Assembly (NCBI RefSeq): GCF_916858675.1
Contig: NZ_CAKASM010000015.1
Coordinates: forward strand, 1-64,000
Reading direction: 5' to 3'
Source: Sphingomonas sp. Leaf21
Lineage (GTDB): Bacteria > Pseudomonadota > Alphaproteobacteria > Sphingomonadales > Sphingomonadaceae
Length of the DNA: 64,000 bases
Every line of letters begins with the position of its first letter. Within the stretch, counting starts at the first letter, position 1. A program made the position numbers and the translations under genes. The notes under the pieces are model-generated. The model did not search any database and had not been told where the DNA came from. It saw nothing but the letters and a program-made list of their open reading frames with translations. This document shows positions 19,197 through 28,879 of this stretch, one piece after another.

Positions 19197-19269
19197 CAAG
19201 GGCTGCGGTCCATTTCATTTGACGGCCGACGCCTTATGGTGCGCGCCTTTCTCCTCTGAAGGCCTGCCC

Positions 19270-20460
19270 ATGCGTTTCGCCAATCTGACCCGCCAGCCCG
19301 ACGATCCCCTGCTTCGGATCATCGGCCAACATGCCGCCGACCCCCGCCCCGACAAGATTGACCTGGGCGTTGGGGTGTTTCGCGACGAGGCCGGGCGCAC
19401 GCCCGTGATGACCGCGGTCAAGGCCGCCGAAGCGCGCCTGCTCGCCGAACAGCCGAGCAAGTCCTATCTCGGCCCCGAAGGTGATATCGGCTTCGTCCGC
19501 GCGCTGGGATCGCTGATCCTGGACGGCGTGGTCGCATCCGATCGTGTCGTCGGGCTGCAGACCCCGGGCGGCACCGGCGCATTGCGTCTCGCCGCCGAGC
19601 TGCTGGCGCGTGCGGGCGTCGCCCGCATCTGGATCGGCAGCCCGAGCTGGGCCAATCACGCGCCGCTCTTCCGCCAGGCTGGCGTCGAGCCGATGATGAT
19701 CCCCTGCTACGATCTGACCAGCCAGGTCTTCGATCTCGCCGGCTTCCTCGCCGGTCTCGGCGGCGCGGCGGCGGGTGAGGCGGTGCTGCTGCACGGATGC
19801 TGCCACAATCCGATCGGGATCGATCCCGACGCGGCGGGATGGGCGGCGATCGCCAGCTACGTCGCCGGGCATGGGCTGACCCCGGTGGTCGACCTCGCCT
19901 ATCAGGGGCTGGGCGATGGCTTCTACCAGGATGCGGCGGGCGCGCGTACCATCCTGTCGGCGGTTCCGGAGGCGCTGCTCGCCTATTCCTGCGACAAGAA
20001 TTTCGGTCTCTATCGCGAACGGACCGGGGCGCTGTTCGCGCTTTCGCCCGATGCGGATACCGGCGCGGTGGTGCTGTCCAACCTGCTGTCGCTCGCCCGC
20101 GCCAATTGGTCGATGCCGCCGGATCACGGCGCCGCGGTCGTCCGGATCATCCTCGAGGATGCGGGACTTGCCCGGGAATGGCGCGACGAGCTGGAGACGA
20201 TGCGCCAGCGGCTGGAGGGTCTTCGCGCCGGGCTGGCGGCTGGCGGGCGGATCGGCGGGGTTGATCTTGGCGCCGTGGCGCATGGCAAGGGCATGTTCGC
20301 CACGCTGCCGCTGTCGCCGACCCAGGTCGAATGGCTGCGCGACCGGCACGGCATCTACATGGCCGGGTCGGGGCGGATCAACATCGCCGGATTCAATAGG
20401 AGCGCGATCGGGCGCTTCCATGCGGCGCTTGCGGATTTGGCGGCGAACGGGGTGGTGTGA
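19270..20460 (+). CDS. tyrB: Aromatic/aspartate aminotransferase (class I, subgroup Ialpha)
   Basis: This 396-residue PLP enzyme resembles E. coli AspC/TyrB: it opens with DPLLRIIGQHAADPRPDKIDLGVGVFRDE, has the substrate-binding LHGCCHNPIGID and VVDLAYQGLGDG, and the PLP lysine K243 in YSCDKNFGLYRERTGA. The C-terminal HGIYMAGSGRINIAGFN holds the carboxylate-binding arginine. It interconverts aromatic or acidic amino acids with their 2-oxo acids. I take the ATG at 19270, preceded by TGAAGG; an upstream in-frame ATG at 19219 is unsupported. Whether it prefers aspartate or aromatic substrates is uncertain, so the symbol is tentative. Confidence 0.87.
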   Translation: MRFANLTRQPDDPLLRIIGQHAADPRPDKIDLGVGVFRDEAGRTPVMTAVKAAEARLLAEQPSKSYLGPEGDIGFVRALGSLILDGVVASDRVVGLQTPGGTGALRLAAELLARAGVARIWIGSPSWANHAPLFRQAGVEPMMIPCYDLTSQVFDLAGFLAGLGGAAAGEAVLLHGCCHNPIGIDPDAAGWAAIASYVAGHGLTPVVDLAYQGLGDGFYQDAAGARTILSAVPEALLAYSCDKNFGLYRERTGALFALSPDADTGAVVLSNLLSLARANWSMPPDHGAAVVRIILEDAGLAREWRDELETMRQRLEGLRAGLAAGGRIGGVDLGAVAHGKGMFATLPLSPTQVEWLRDRHGIYMAGSGRINIAGFNRSAIGRFHAALADLAANGVV

Positions 20461-20497
20461 CCGTTCGCGGCGGGCTGGGTGGGGGGATCGTCCTCGA

Positions 20498-20580
20498 CCT
20501 TCGGCTTCGCTGAGGCTGAGCGGAGTTTGGTCAAATGGTCTTTGTACCCCCGCCCCGTTCAGCCCGGGCGAAGTCGAAAG
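20498..20580. repeat. Sphingomonad-type palindromic intergenic repeat
   Basis: Imperfect inverted arms at 20498-20523 (CCTTCGGCTTCGCTGAGGCT and following) and 20555-20580 (CCGTTCAGCCCGGGCGAAGT and following) are related to the element at 2158-2229. It again lies between convergent genes, here the aminotransferase and xylA. Confidence 0.6.
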
Positions 20581-20600
20581 CCATGGACATCCCTCCCAAC

Positions 20601-20640
20601 GGAAAGGGGCGTGCCCGAATACCGGACACGCCCCCTTCCC
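20601..20640 (-). terminator. Hairpin terminator downstream of xylA
   Basis: A strong stem pairs GGAAAGGGGCGTGCCCG with CGGACACGCCCCCTTCC around an AATAC loop. It starts about 20 bases beyond the xylA stop codon, where an intrinsic terminator is expected. On the minus strand it is followed only by a short pyrimidine tract, so termination may be partial. Confidence 0.6.
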
Positions 20641-20659
20641 CGTCGCCGGGACGGACCGC

Positions 20660-21982
20660 TTACTTCGCCGCGTTGACGATGCGGTTGACGATATTCTCCA
20701 TCCGCTCCTGACGGCCCGAACGGGGCTTCGGGTCGATCGCATTGGTCACGGCCAGGTCCGCGATCCCGGCGAGGTCGAGGCCGCCGACCTGCTGACCGAA
20801 CGCGCCGTCCCAACCGGCATAGCGCTCGGACTTGATCGCATCGAGGCGACCGTCCTCGATCAGCGCGGCGGCGTTGAGCAGCCCCTTGGCCACCACGTCG
20901 ATCCCGCCGACATGACCATGGAAGAGATCGACCGCATCCATCGACTGACGACGGACCTTGGCGTCGAAGTTGAAACCGCCGGTGGTGAAGCCGCCCGCGC
21001 GGATGATCTCCAGCACGGCGAGGGTCAGTTCCTCGACCGAGTTGGGGAACTGGTCGGTATCCCAGCCATTCTGGTGGTCGCCGCGATTGGCGTCGATCGA
21101 ACCGAAGATGCCGAGCGCACCCGCCGTCGCGATCTCATGCTCGAAGGTGTGGCCAGCGAGCGTGGCGTGGTTCGCCTCGATATTGACCTTCACTTCGTTC
21201 TCCAGGCCATAGGCCTTGAGGAAGCCGTACACGGTCGCGGTGTCGAAGTCGTACTGGTGCTTGGTCGGCTCGTGCGGCTTCGGTTCGATCAGGATCGTGC
21301 CCTGGAAGCCGATCTTGTGCTTGTGCTCGACCACCAGCGACAGGAAGCGACCGAGATTGTCCAGCTCGCGCTTCATATTGGTGTTGAGCAGCGTCTCGTA
21401 GCCCTCACGCCCGCCCCACAGCACATAGTTGGCGCCGCCAAGACGGTGCGTGGCTTCCAGCGCGTCGCGGACCTGCATCGCGCCGAAGGCATAGACTTCC
21501 GGGTCCGGATTCGTCGCGCCACCGGCCGCGAAGCGCGGGTGGCTGAACAGGTTGGCGGTGCCCCAGAGCAGCTTGCGGCCCGACGAGGCCTGGAGCTTTT
21601 CCAGATGATCGACGGCTTCGGCGAAATAGCGGCGATGCTCGGCAACGCCCTGCGCATCGGCCATCACGTCGACATCGTGGAAGCAGTAATAGGGCACGTC
21701 GAGCTTCGAGAAGAAGTCGAACGCGACCTCGCGCTTCTGCGCGGCGGCGGCGCTGTCGTTCGCGCCCGCGTGCCAGGGGCGGTTGAAGGTGCCGCCGCCG
21801 AACACGTCCGAACCCGGCCAGCAGAAGGTGTGCCAGAAGCACGCGGCGAAGCGGAGATGCTCCTCCATCGTCTTGCCCAGCACGACGCGGTTCTTGTCGT
21901 AGAACCGGTAGGCCAGTTCGTTGTCGCTGTCGGGGCCTTCGTAACGGATCGTCGGGATGTCGGCGAAAAAGTCGGTAGCCAT
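20660..21982 (-). CDS. xylA: Xylose isomerase
   Basis: This cytosolic metalloenzyme converts D-xylose to D-xylulose. The 440-residue length matches group II isomerases. Visible active-site segments are [18 protein letters not shown] (about 46-61), catalytic H102 and D105 in FHDVDVMAD, the metal-binding glutamate in [17 protein letters not shown] and [18 protein letters not shown], and GSIDANRGD near the C-terminus. It directly follows xylB (stop TAA abuts ATG), with a GAGGAA ribosome-binding site inside the xylB end. Together they catalyse entry of xylose into the pentose phosphate pathway and close the xylan locus on the left. Confidence 0.98.
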   Translation of the reverse strand: MATDFFADIPTIRYEGPDSDNELAYRFYDKNRVVLGKTMEEHLRFAACFWHTFCWPGSDVFGGGTFNRPWHAGANDSAAAAQKREVAFDFFSKLDVPYYCFHDVDVMADAQGVAEHRRYFAEAVDHLEKLQASSGRKLLWGTANLFSHPRFAAGGATNPDPEVYAFGAMQVRDALEATHRLGGANYVLWGGREGYETLLNTNMKRELDNLGRFLSLVVEHKHKIGFQGTILIEPKPHEPTKHQYDFDTATVYGFLKAYGLENEVKVNIEANHATLAGHTFEHEIATAGALGIFGSIDANRGDHQNGWDTDQFPNSVEELTLAVLEIIRAGGFTTGGFNFDAKVRRQSMDAVDLFHGHVGGIDVVAKGLLNAAALIEDGRLDAIKSERYAGWDGAFGQQVGGLDLAGIADLAVTNAIDPKPRSGRQERMENIVNRIVNAAK

Positions 21983-23431
<1,449 letters not shown>

Positions 23432-23440
23432 GCGCGGCCC

Positions 23441-24580
23441 TTACTTCACGAACGGGTCGATGGTCGGGATGGTCCCGTCCGGATTGAACTTCAGTTCGGT
23501 CATCTTGACGTTGCGGAGGTGATTCTTGTCCGACATCTGGGTGTCGGCATAGAAGAGCCACCACTTGCCCTTCCACTCGACGATCGAGTGATGGGTGGTC
23601 CAGCCCTGCACCGGTTTCAGGATATGCCCCTTATAGGTGAAGGGACCATAAGGGCTCGTGCCGATCGCATAATTCAGGAAATGCGTGTCACCGGTCGAAT
23701 AGGTGTAATAATATTTGCCGTCACGCTTGAAGACCCAGGAGGCTTCGAAGAAGCGGCGGTCGTGGTCGCCGCCGAGTACCGGCTTGCCCTTTTCGTCGAG
23801 GATCACGACGTCGCGCGGGGTTTCCGCGAAGGTCTTCATGTCGGGGTTCATCTTGGCGATCTTGCCCGAGATGGCGGGCTGATCGTCCTGCTTCAGATCG
23901 GTGTCGCTGCCGTTGGGATCATATTTCCCGTTCTTCCAGCGCTGAAGCTGCCCGCCCCAGATGCCGCCGAAATACATATAGGCCGTACCGTCCGCATCCT
24001 GGAACACGGCGGGGTCCATCGAGAAGCTGCCGGGGATCGCCTCGGGCTCCGCCTTGAACGGACCCATCGGGTTCTTCGAGGTCGCCACACCGATACGGAA
24101 CGCGCCCAGCCCGTTGCGATCCTTGGTCTTATCGCGCGCCGGGAAATACAGATAATAGGTGCCGTCCTTGAACGCCGCGTCGGGCGCCCACATCTGCTGC
24201 GACGCCCAGGGCACATCCTTCACGTCGAGCGCGACAGGCCCGATCGTGACCGGACCGCCCGGCTCGTCCATGCGCAGGACGCGGTAATCGTGCATCGCAT
24301 ACTGGTTGCCGAGATCGTCGTTGGGCGTGTCGGTCGGCACGTCGTGGCTGGGGTAGATATACATCTTGCCGTCGCCCCAGACATGCGCGGAGGGATCGGC
24401 GGTGAAGATGTCGCGGACCAGCGGCTGCGACAGATAATGACGGCCGTCGGGGGCGGTCGGATTGGTGTCGTTGGCGGCGGTGGCAGTGTTCGCCTGTGCC
24501 GCGTTATCCGCATTCTGCGACGATCCGCAGGCCGCCGTGCCAAGCCCCAGCACCAGGCTGGCCATCATCAAGCGCTTCAT
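23441..24580 (-). CDS. GH43 family glycoside hydrolase, lipoprotein
   Basis: This 379-residue protein has a lipoprotein signal with C18 as the lipidation site (LGTAAC), then a low-complexity Asn/Ala/Thr linker, so it is probably anchored in the outer or inner membrane facing the periplasm. The five-bladed propeller of GH43 carries the three expected acids: general base D62 (FTADPSAH), pKa modulator D189 (SMDPAVF) and acid E279 (FFEASWVF). GH43 enzymes are beta-xylosidases or alpha-L-arabinofuranosidases; the closest type is not certain. It heads the xylB-xylA operon and is preceded by a LacI-type operator. Confidence 0.9.
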   Translation of the reverse strand: MKRLMMASLVLGLGTAACGSSQNADNAAQANTATAANDTNPTAPDGRHYLSQPLVRDIFTADPSAHVWGDGKMYIYPSHDVPTDTPNDDLGNQYAMHDYRVLRMDEPGGPVTIGPVALDVKDVPWASQQMWAPDAAFKDGTYYLYFPARDKTKDRNGLGAFRIGVATSKNPMGPFKAEPEAIPGSFSMDPAVFQDADGTAYMYFGGIWGGQLQRWKNGKYDPNGSDTDLKQDDQPAISGKIAKMNPDMKTFAETPRDVVILDEKGKPVLGGDHDRRFFEASWVFKRDGKYYYTYSTGDTHFLNYAIGTSPYGPFTYKGHILKPVQGWTTHHSIVEWKGKWWLFYADTQMSDKNHLRNVKMTELKFNPDGTIPTIDPFVK

Positions 24581-24625
24581 CGCTTTCTCTCTCCCATTCG
24601 CGCCCTATTCAGGGCTTTGAACGCA

Positions 24626-24639
24626 CGATAGCGCTATCA
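24626..24639 (-). promoter_or_regulatory. LacI-type operator of the GH43-xylB-xylA operon
   Basis: CGATAGCGCTATCA has the 12-base core GATAGCGCTATC, which is a perfect palindrome centred on CG. It lies 46 bases upstream of the GH43 start, so it could overlap the promoter. It resembles the xyl-box described in xanthomonads (about TGGTAGCGCTAACA) and four other sites in this locus. Confidence 0.65.
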
Positions 24640-24740
24640 GCGACGCGGACGCAAGGGTGGTTCATCGTTTTCGCCTCGCGGCTTGTCGAAGGTCGGGCGA
24701 GGCCTCGCCACCCCGCTTGACATAGCCGGACCCGCATAGT

Positions 24741-24754
24741 TGGTAACGATATCC
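24741..24754 (+). promoter_or_regulatory. LacI-type operator upstream of the esterase gene
   Basis: TGGTAACGATATCC matches the CG-centred consensus seen at 24626, 28757, 40015 and 44432 in most positions. It lies about 100 bases upstream of the esterase start and 115 bases from the operator of the divergent GH43 operon, so the pair could be bridged by one tetrameric repressor. Confidence 0.6.
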
Positions 24755-24851
24755 GGTCTCGCCCGTATCATCGCGGGACATGGCGTATCCCGACAAGCAT
24801 GACGACCGACGCATGACCGTCGGCGCGAATTCAGGACAGAGGATGAACCGC

Positions 24852-25922
24852 ATGGCCCGCCGCCTTCCCTACGCCCCCACGCTGCTCGCCATGGCATTGG
24901 CGGCCACCCCGTTCGCCGCCCTCCCCGCGCAGATGACGACGCAGGCACCCGCCACCGTCGCAGGAGCCAGACCGGTCACCGTCGAGCGGATCAAGGTGCA
25001 TTCGGCCGCGATCGAGGGCAACCTCGAGGGCAACAGCGCAGACCGCGACGTGATCGTCGTCCTGCCGCCCGACTATGCCCGCAACAAGACCCGCCGCTAT
25101 CCGGTCGTCTATGCGCTCCACGGCTATTCGATCGGCGCCGACCAGTGGACGCGGGAGATCCATGTCCCCGCGTCGATCGAGGGTGCGTTCGCGCGCGGGG
25201 TGCCGGACATGATCCTCGTGTTCCCCGACAGCAAGACGATGCACAACGGATCCATGTATTCCTCGTCGCAGACGGTCGGCGATTTCGAGCGGTTCATCAG
25301 CCATGACCTGATCGCGGCGATCGACGCGCGCTATCGCACCATCGCCCGGCGGGAGAGCCGCGGGCTCGCGGGGCATTCGATGGGTGGCTACGGCACCGCG
25401 CGCATCGGGATGAAACATGCCGACATGTACGGCGCCATCTACATGATGAGCCCCTGCTGCCTGTCGCCCCGAATGATGGCACGGCCCGAGGCCACCGACG
25501 AGACGTTGCTGACCAGCCTGGCATCGCCGAAGGAGTCGGAGAAGCTCAACTGGGGCCAGCGCGCGATGCTCGCCGCGTCCGCCGCCTGGTCGCCCAATCC
25601 GAAGAACCCGCCGCTCTATCTCGACCTGCCGGTCAAGGACGGGAAGCTTCGCGACGATGTCACCGCCAAATGGCTGGCCAACACACCGCTCGCCTTTGTC
25701 GACCAGTATATCGCGCCGCTACGCAGCTACCGTGCGATCGCGCTCGACGTCGGGTCGCAGGACGGGTTGAAGGCCGATGCGCAGGCACTGCACGAGGCGA
25801 TGGAACGCTATGGCATCGCGCACCGGTTCGAAATCTATGACGGCGACCACGTCAACCGGATCGGCGTCCGCTTTCAGGAGCAGGTGCTGCCGTTCTTCGG
25901 CCGGGCGCTGGCGACGAGATAG
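24852..25922 (+). CDS. CE1-like esterase (alpha/beta hydrolase, esterase D family)
   Basis: This 356-residue secreted hydrolase begins with a signal peptide (ARRLPYAPTLLAMALAATPFAALPA). The esterase D/CE1 fold follows: DVIVVLPPDYARNKTRRYPVVYALHGYS, DMILVFPDS, nucleophile Ser176 in GLAGHSMGGYG, an Asp in LDVGSQDG and His in YDGDHVNRIG. Enzymes of this kind remove acetyl or feruloyl groups from xylan, which fits the locus; the actual ester is unknown. I use the ATG at 24852 because the ribosome-binding site AGAGG is nine bases upstream; the ATG at 24843 directly abuts that site. Confidence 0.85.
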   Translation: MARRLPYAPTLLAMALAATPFAALPAQMTTQAPATVAGARPVTVERIKVHSAAIEGNLEGNSADRDVIVVLPPDYARNKTRRYPVVYALHGYSIGADQWTREIHVPASIEGAFARGVPDMILVFPDSKTMHNGSMYSSSQTVGDFERFISHDLIAAIDARYRTIARRESRGLAGHSMGGYGTARIGMKHADMYGAIYMMSPCCLSPRMMARPEATDETLLTSLASPKESEKLNWGQRAMLAASAAWSPNPKNPPLYLDLPVKDGKLRDDVTAKWLANTPLAFVDQYIAPLRSYRAIALDVGSQDGLKADAQALHEAMERYGIAHRFEIYDGDHVNRIGVRFQEQVLPFFGRALATR

Positions 25923-25926
25923 GGTC

Positions 25927-26048
25927 GATCCTCCCCGGCACGGGGACGTGGCAGCGCGAAGCGCTGACGGAGGGGGCTCTCCACCGGCGACGTCCTTTCC
26001 GCCCCCCTCCACCAGCGTCGCTGCCCCCTCCCCGTGCCGGGGAGGATC
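25927..26048. repeat. Long hairpin repeat between convergent genes
   Basis: Perfect 20-base arms GATCCTCCCCGGCACGGGGA (25927-25946) and TCCCCGTGCCGGGGAGGATC (26029-26048) face each other, and the interior also pairs (CGCTGACGGAGGGGGC against GCCCCCCTCCACCAGCG). Almost the entire 122 bases can fold into one rod. The right arm overlaps the stop codon of the GH3 gene. Similar CCTCCCCGG repeats are, from memory, common in sphingomonads; here it may terminate both converging genes. Confidence 0.75.
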
Positions 26049-28728
26049 AATCCGCGATGCCTTGAGCCTGATCTATCCGGAATGCCGCACTCCGCACCGG
26101 CACGCCGGTGTCGGGCTGGCCCGAGCCGATCGAGGCGCGGTAATCGCCCTTCATGACCATGCGCGTGCCATCGGCATCCACCGCGCTAAGGTCGCGGGGG
26201 GTCAGGGCGAAGGTCAGCGCGCGCCGCTCGCCCGGCGCCAGATGCACCCGCTGGAACCCGCGCAGGGCGACACGCGGCGTGCCTGGCACCTTGGGGAAGT
26301 TCAGATAGAGCTGGGCCACCTCGTCCCCCTCGCGGCGGCCGGTGTTGCGAACCTCGGTCGTGACCGTCATGCCACCGTCCGCGCCGGGCCGGACCGATAG
26401 CGGCGCATAGGCGAAGCTGGTGTAGCTCAGCCCGTAGCCGAACGGATAGACCGGCGTCCCCGCGAAATAGCGATAGGTCCGCCCCGTCATCGCATAGTCG
26501 CCAAAGGGCGGCAGATCCTCGACCGAGCGATAGAAGGTCAGCGGCAGGCGCCCCGCCGGATTGGTCCGCCCCGACAGGACATGCCCGACCGCCAGTCCGC
26601 CAGCCTGGCCGGGATACCAGGCCTCGACGATCGCATCGGCGTTCGCCTTGGCCCAGGCGAGACTGACCGGGCTGCCGTTCATCAGCACGACGACCAGCGG
26701 ACGACCGGTCGCCTTGGCCTGCGCCAGAAGCGCCTGCTGGTCGGCCGGAAGGTCGAGCGTCGTCTTGTCGCCGCCCTTGAACCCCGGCACCGAGATCGGC
26801 GCTTCCTCCGCCTCCAGATCGGAGGTCAGGCCGACCACCGCGACGAGCGCATCGCTCGCCCCGGCGGCGGCGCGAAGCTCGCCCGCGGGATCGTCGGAGA
26901 CCCGCTTCCACACCAGATTGATGCCGGTCAGGATCCGCGCCTCGGTGGAGACGCTGATCGGGTAGCGGCGCCCCTTTTCCAGGGTCACCGTGCGCATCGT
27001 CGGCAGGCTGTTCCACGACGCCTTGGTCAGGTCGACAAAGGGTTGCCCGTCAAAGGTCATCGCGCCGTTGAACCCCGATATGCCGAGCCGATAGCGGCCG
27101 CTCTCCGGTGCGACGAGAAAGCCGGTCCATACGGCACGGTGAACGTCCTTCACCGACGACAGGTCCAGGCTGCGCGAGGCGGCATTGGCCTCGACGCGGG
27201 TGACGACCGGTCGATCCTCGAATTTGGCGGTCTTCAGCCATTCGCCGAGCGCGCCGGGCGCGAAGCGCTCGGGGATGCGGCCGACGACATTGTAATAGCG
27301 GGCAAGCAGCCCCGGCTTGCCATCCTCGGTCTGGAGCGCGCTGGTCGGGATCGGATCGCCATCGGTATAGGTCTCGGCGAACGGAACATAGCGTATCTGC
27401 GCCCCCGGCATCGCCCGCCGCAGCCCCTCCACCACCGACACCTGCGGGCCCGACAGCGACGACGAGTAATTGCCACGCAGCACGCGCGTCGCATCGCCCA
27501 GCGGGCCGATGACCGCGATCCGGGCATTGGGCTTGAGCGGCAGCACGCCCTTGTTCTTGAGCAGCACCAGGCTCTTCTCCGCCACCTCGAGCGCCAGCGC
27601 CTGATGCGCGGGCGTGTCGATATCGGCGGGCGAACTGGTCTGGGTCGAAAGCGGCCGCAGCCCCGGCAGGTCGCCGGTCCGATAGCGCGCCGCGAACAGC
27701 CGCGTCAGCGACCGGTCGATATCCGCGACCGAGATCAGCCCGCGCGACAGCGCGTCGCGATAGGGATTGGTCAGCCCGTCGGTGTCGGTCAGCGTCGCAT
27801 TGTTGCACTCGTTATCGACGCCCGCGCGCATCGCGGCGGCGACCGCCGTGGCGGCGTCGGGGGCATAATGGTGGTGGGCGGCGATATCCTTCACCGCGTC
27901 GCAGTCCGAGACGACGTAGCCGCGAAAGCCCCAGCGTCCGCGCAGATAGTCCTTCAGCAACAGGTCGCTGCCGCACGCCGGTTGGCCGTCGATCCGGTTG
28001 TACGCGCACATGATCGAACCCGCCCCACCCTCGACGATCGCCGCGCGGAAGGCGGGCAGATAGGTGTCGACGAGATCGTGGCGCGAGACATAGACATTGG
28101 CCTCGTGCCGCGTCGATTCCGGTCCGCTGTGAACCGCATAATGTTTGGGCGTCGCGACGACGTCGATCCGGTTCGGATCGGTGCCCTGCATACCGCGCAC
28201 GAAGGCGACACCCATCCGCGCGGTCAGATATGGATCCTCGCCATAGGTCTCCTGACCCCGCCCCCAGCGCGGATCGCGGAAGATGTTGATATTGGGCGAC
28301 CAGGTGTCGAGGCCCGTGCCGATCCGGCCAAGCCGCCTGGTCTGCCGGGCGAGCGCGTGGAGCCCGCGCACCTCGCTGCTGATCGCCTGCGCCGCCTGTC
28401 CGACCAGCGTCGGGTCGAACGTCGCGGCCAGCCCGACCGGCTCGGGGAAATTGGTGGTCGGCACCGGTCCGAGCGCACCGTGGAGCGACTCCGTCCACCA
28501 GTTATAGGCCGGTACGTCCAGTCGCGGGATCGCTGGTGCCGTGTTGAGCAGTTGCGCCAGCTTTTCGTCGATCGTCATGCGCCCGACGAGTGCGGTGGCC
28601 AGGCCATTGGCCCGGTCATCGCCCGCGTCCGATGGCACCGTGCGCGCAGCCACCTGCGCTTGCGCCACCGCCGCCCCAGCCGTCGACAGCGCGAGCGCGG
28701 ACAGCATCGTTGCACGCCATGCCTTCAT
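26047..28728 (-). CDS. GH3 beta-xylosidase/beta-glucosidase with PA14 domain
   Basis: This 893-residue protein has a signal peptide (to about residue 24) and a GH3 catalytic core: LRLGRIGTG-like region, WSPNINIFRDPRWGRGQETYGEDPYLT, and nucleophile D275 in VVSDCDAVKDIAAHHHYA. SDCDAV is typical of the plant-like beta-xylosidase branch. A PA14 carbohydrate-binding insert lies at about 470-600 (LLARYYN ... WTGFLVAPESGRYRLGISG). The C-terminal fibronectin-III-like domain begins near 770 (TTEVRNTGRREGDEVAQLYL). It would release xylose or glucose from oligosaccharides in the periplasm. Divergent from the GH27 gene across a shared operator. Confidence 0.92.
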   Translation of the reverse strand: MKAWRATMLSALALSTAGAAVAQAQVAARTVPSDAGDDRANGLATALVGRMTIDEKLAQLLNTAPAIPRLDVPAYNWWTESLHGALGPVPTTNFPEPVGLAATFDPTLVGQAAQAISSEVRGLHALARQTRRLGRIGTGLDTWSPNINIFRDPRWGRGQETYGEDPYLTARMGVAFVRGMQGTDPNRIDVVATPKHYAVHSGPESTRHEANVYVSRHDLVDTYLPAFRAAIVEGGAGSIMCAYNRIDGQPACGSDLLLKDYLRGRWGFRGYVVSDCDAVKDIAAHHHYAPDAATAVAAAMRAGVDNECNNATLTDTDGLTNPYRDALSRGLISVADIDRSLTRLFAARYRTGDLPGLRPLSTQTSSPADIDTPAHQALALEVAEKSLVLLKNKGVLPLKPNARIAVIGPLGDATRVLRGNYSSSLSGPQVSVVEGLRRAMPGAQIRYVPFAETYTDGDPIPTSALQTEDGKPGLLARYYNVVGRIPERFAPGALGEWLKTAKFEDRPVVTRVEANAASRSLDLSSVKDVHRAVWTGFLVAPESGRYRLGISGFNGAMTFDGQPFVDLTKASWNSLPTMRTVTLEKGRRYPISVSTEARILTGINLVWKRVSDDPAGELRAAAGASDALVAVVGLTSDLEAEEAPISVPGFKGGDKTTLDLPADQQALLAQAKATGRPLVVVLMNGSPVSLAWAKANADAIVEAWYPGQAGGLAVGHVLSGRTNPAGRLPLTFYRSVEDLPPFGDYAMTGRTYRYFAGTPVYPFGYGLSYTSFAYAPLSVRPGADGGMTVTTEVRNTGRREGDEVAQLYLNFPKVPGTPRVALRGFQRVHLAPGERRALTFALTPRDLSAVDADGTRMVMKGDYRASIGSGQPDTGVPVRSAAFRIDQAQGIAD

Positions 28729-28756
28729 GACAAACCACTCCCAATATATCTGTTTT

Positions 28757-28770
28757 TATTACCGTTATCA
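28757..28770 (-). promoter_or_regulatory. LacI-type operator between the GH3 and GH27 genes
   Basis: On the minus strand the sequence reads TGATAACGGTAATA, with the same CG-centred half-sites as the other locus operators. It lies 29 bases upstream of the GH3 start and about 110 bases upstream of GH27, so it could control both divergent genes. Confidence 0.55.
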
Positions 28771-28879
28771 CGAACCGGCGGTCTGTCCAGCGAGCGATCG
28801 AAAACAATCGATCCCATGCCATGGACAGCATCGGATTAGTCGGACAAGATACCCGAAAACAAGCATCGAGAGGGACGGA

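Larger units (their letters stand above)
18727..19269. other. Long intergenic region with phased palindromes
   Basis: This 543-base gap separates the divergent Crp/Fnr regulator and aminotransferase genes. I see no convincing coding frame; open frames here lack ribosome-binding sites and have unusual composition. The part from about 19030 to 19210 is clearly richer in A+T than its surroundings (for example GGTTTAAAAAACG and CCATAATACACATC) and contains two related inverted repeats listed separately. It probably carries the promoters of both flanking genes. Confidence 0.6.

Noticed and set aside
19218..19239. TTGACG ... TTATGG as a sigma-70 promoter for the aminotransferase
   Set aside because: The spacing between the two hexamers is only about nine bases, too short for a functional promoter.
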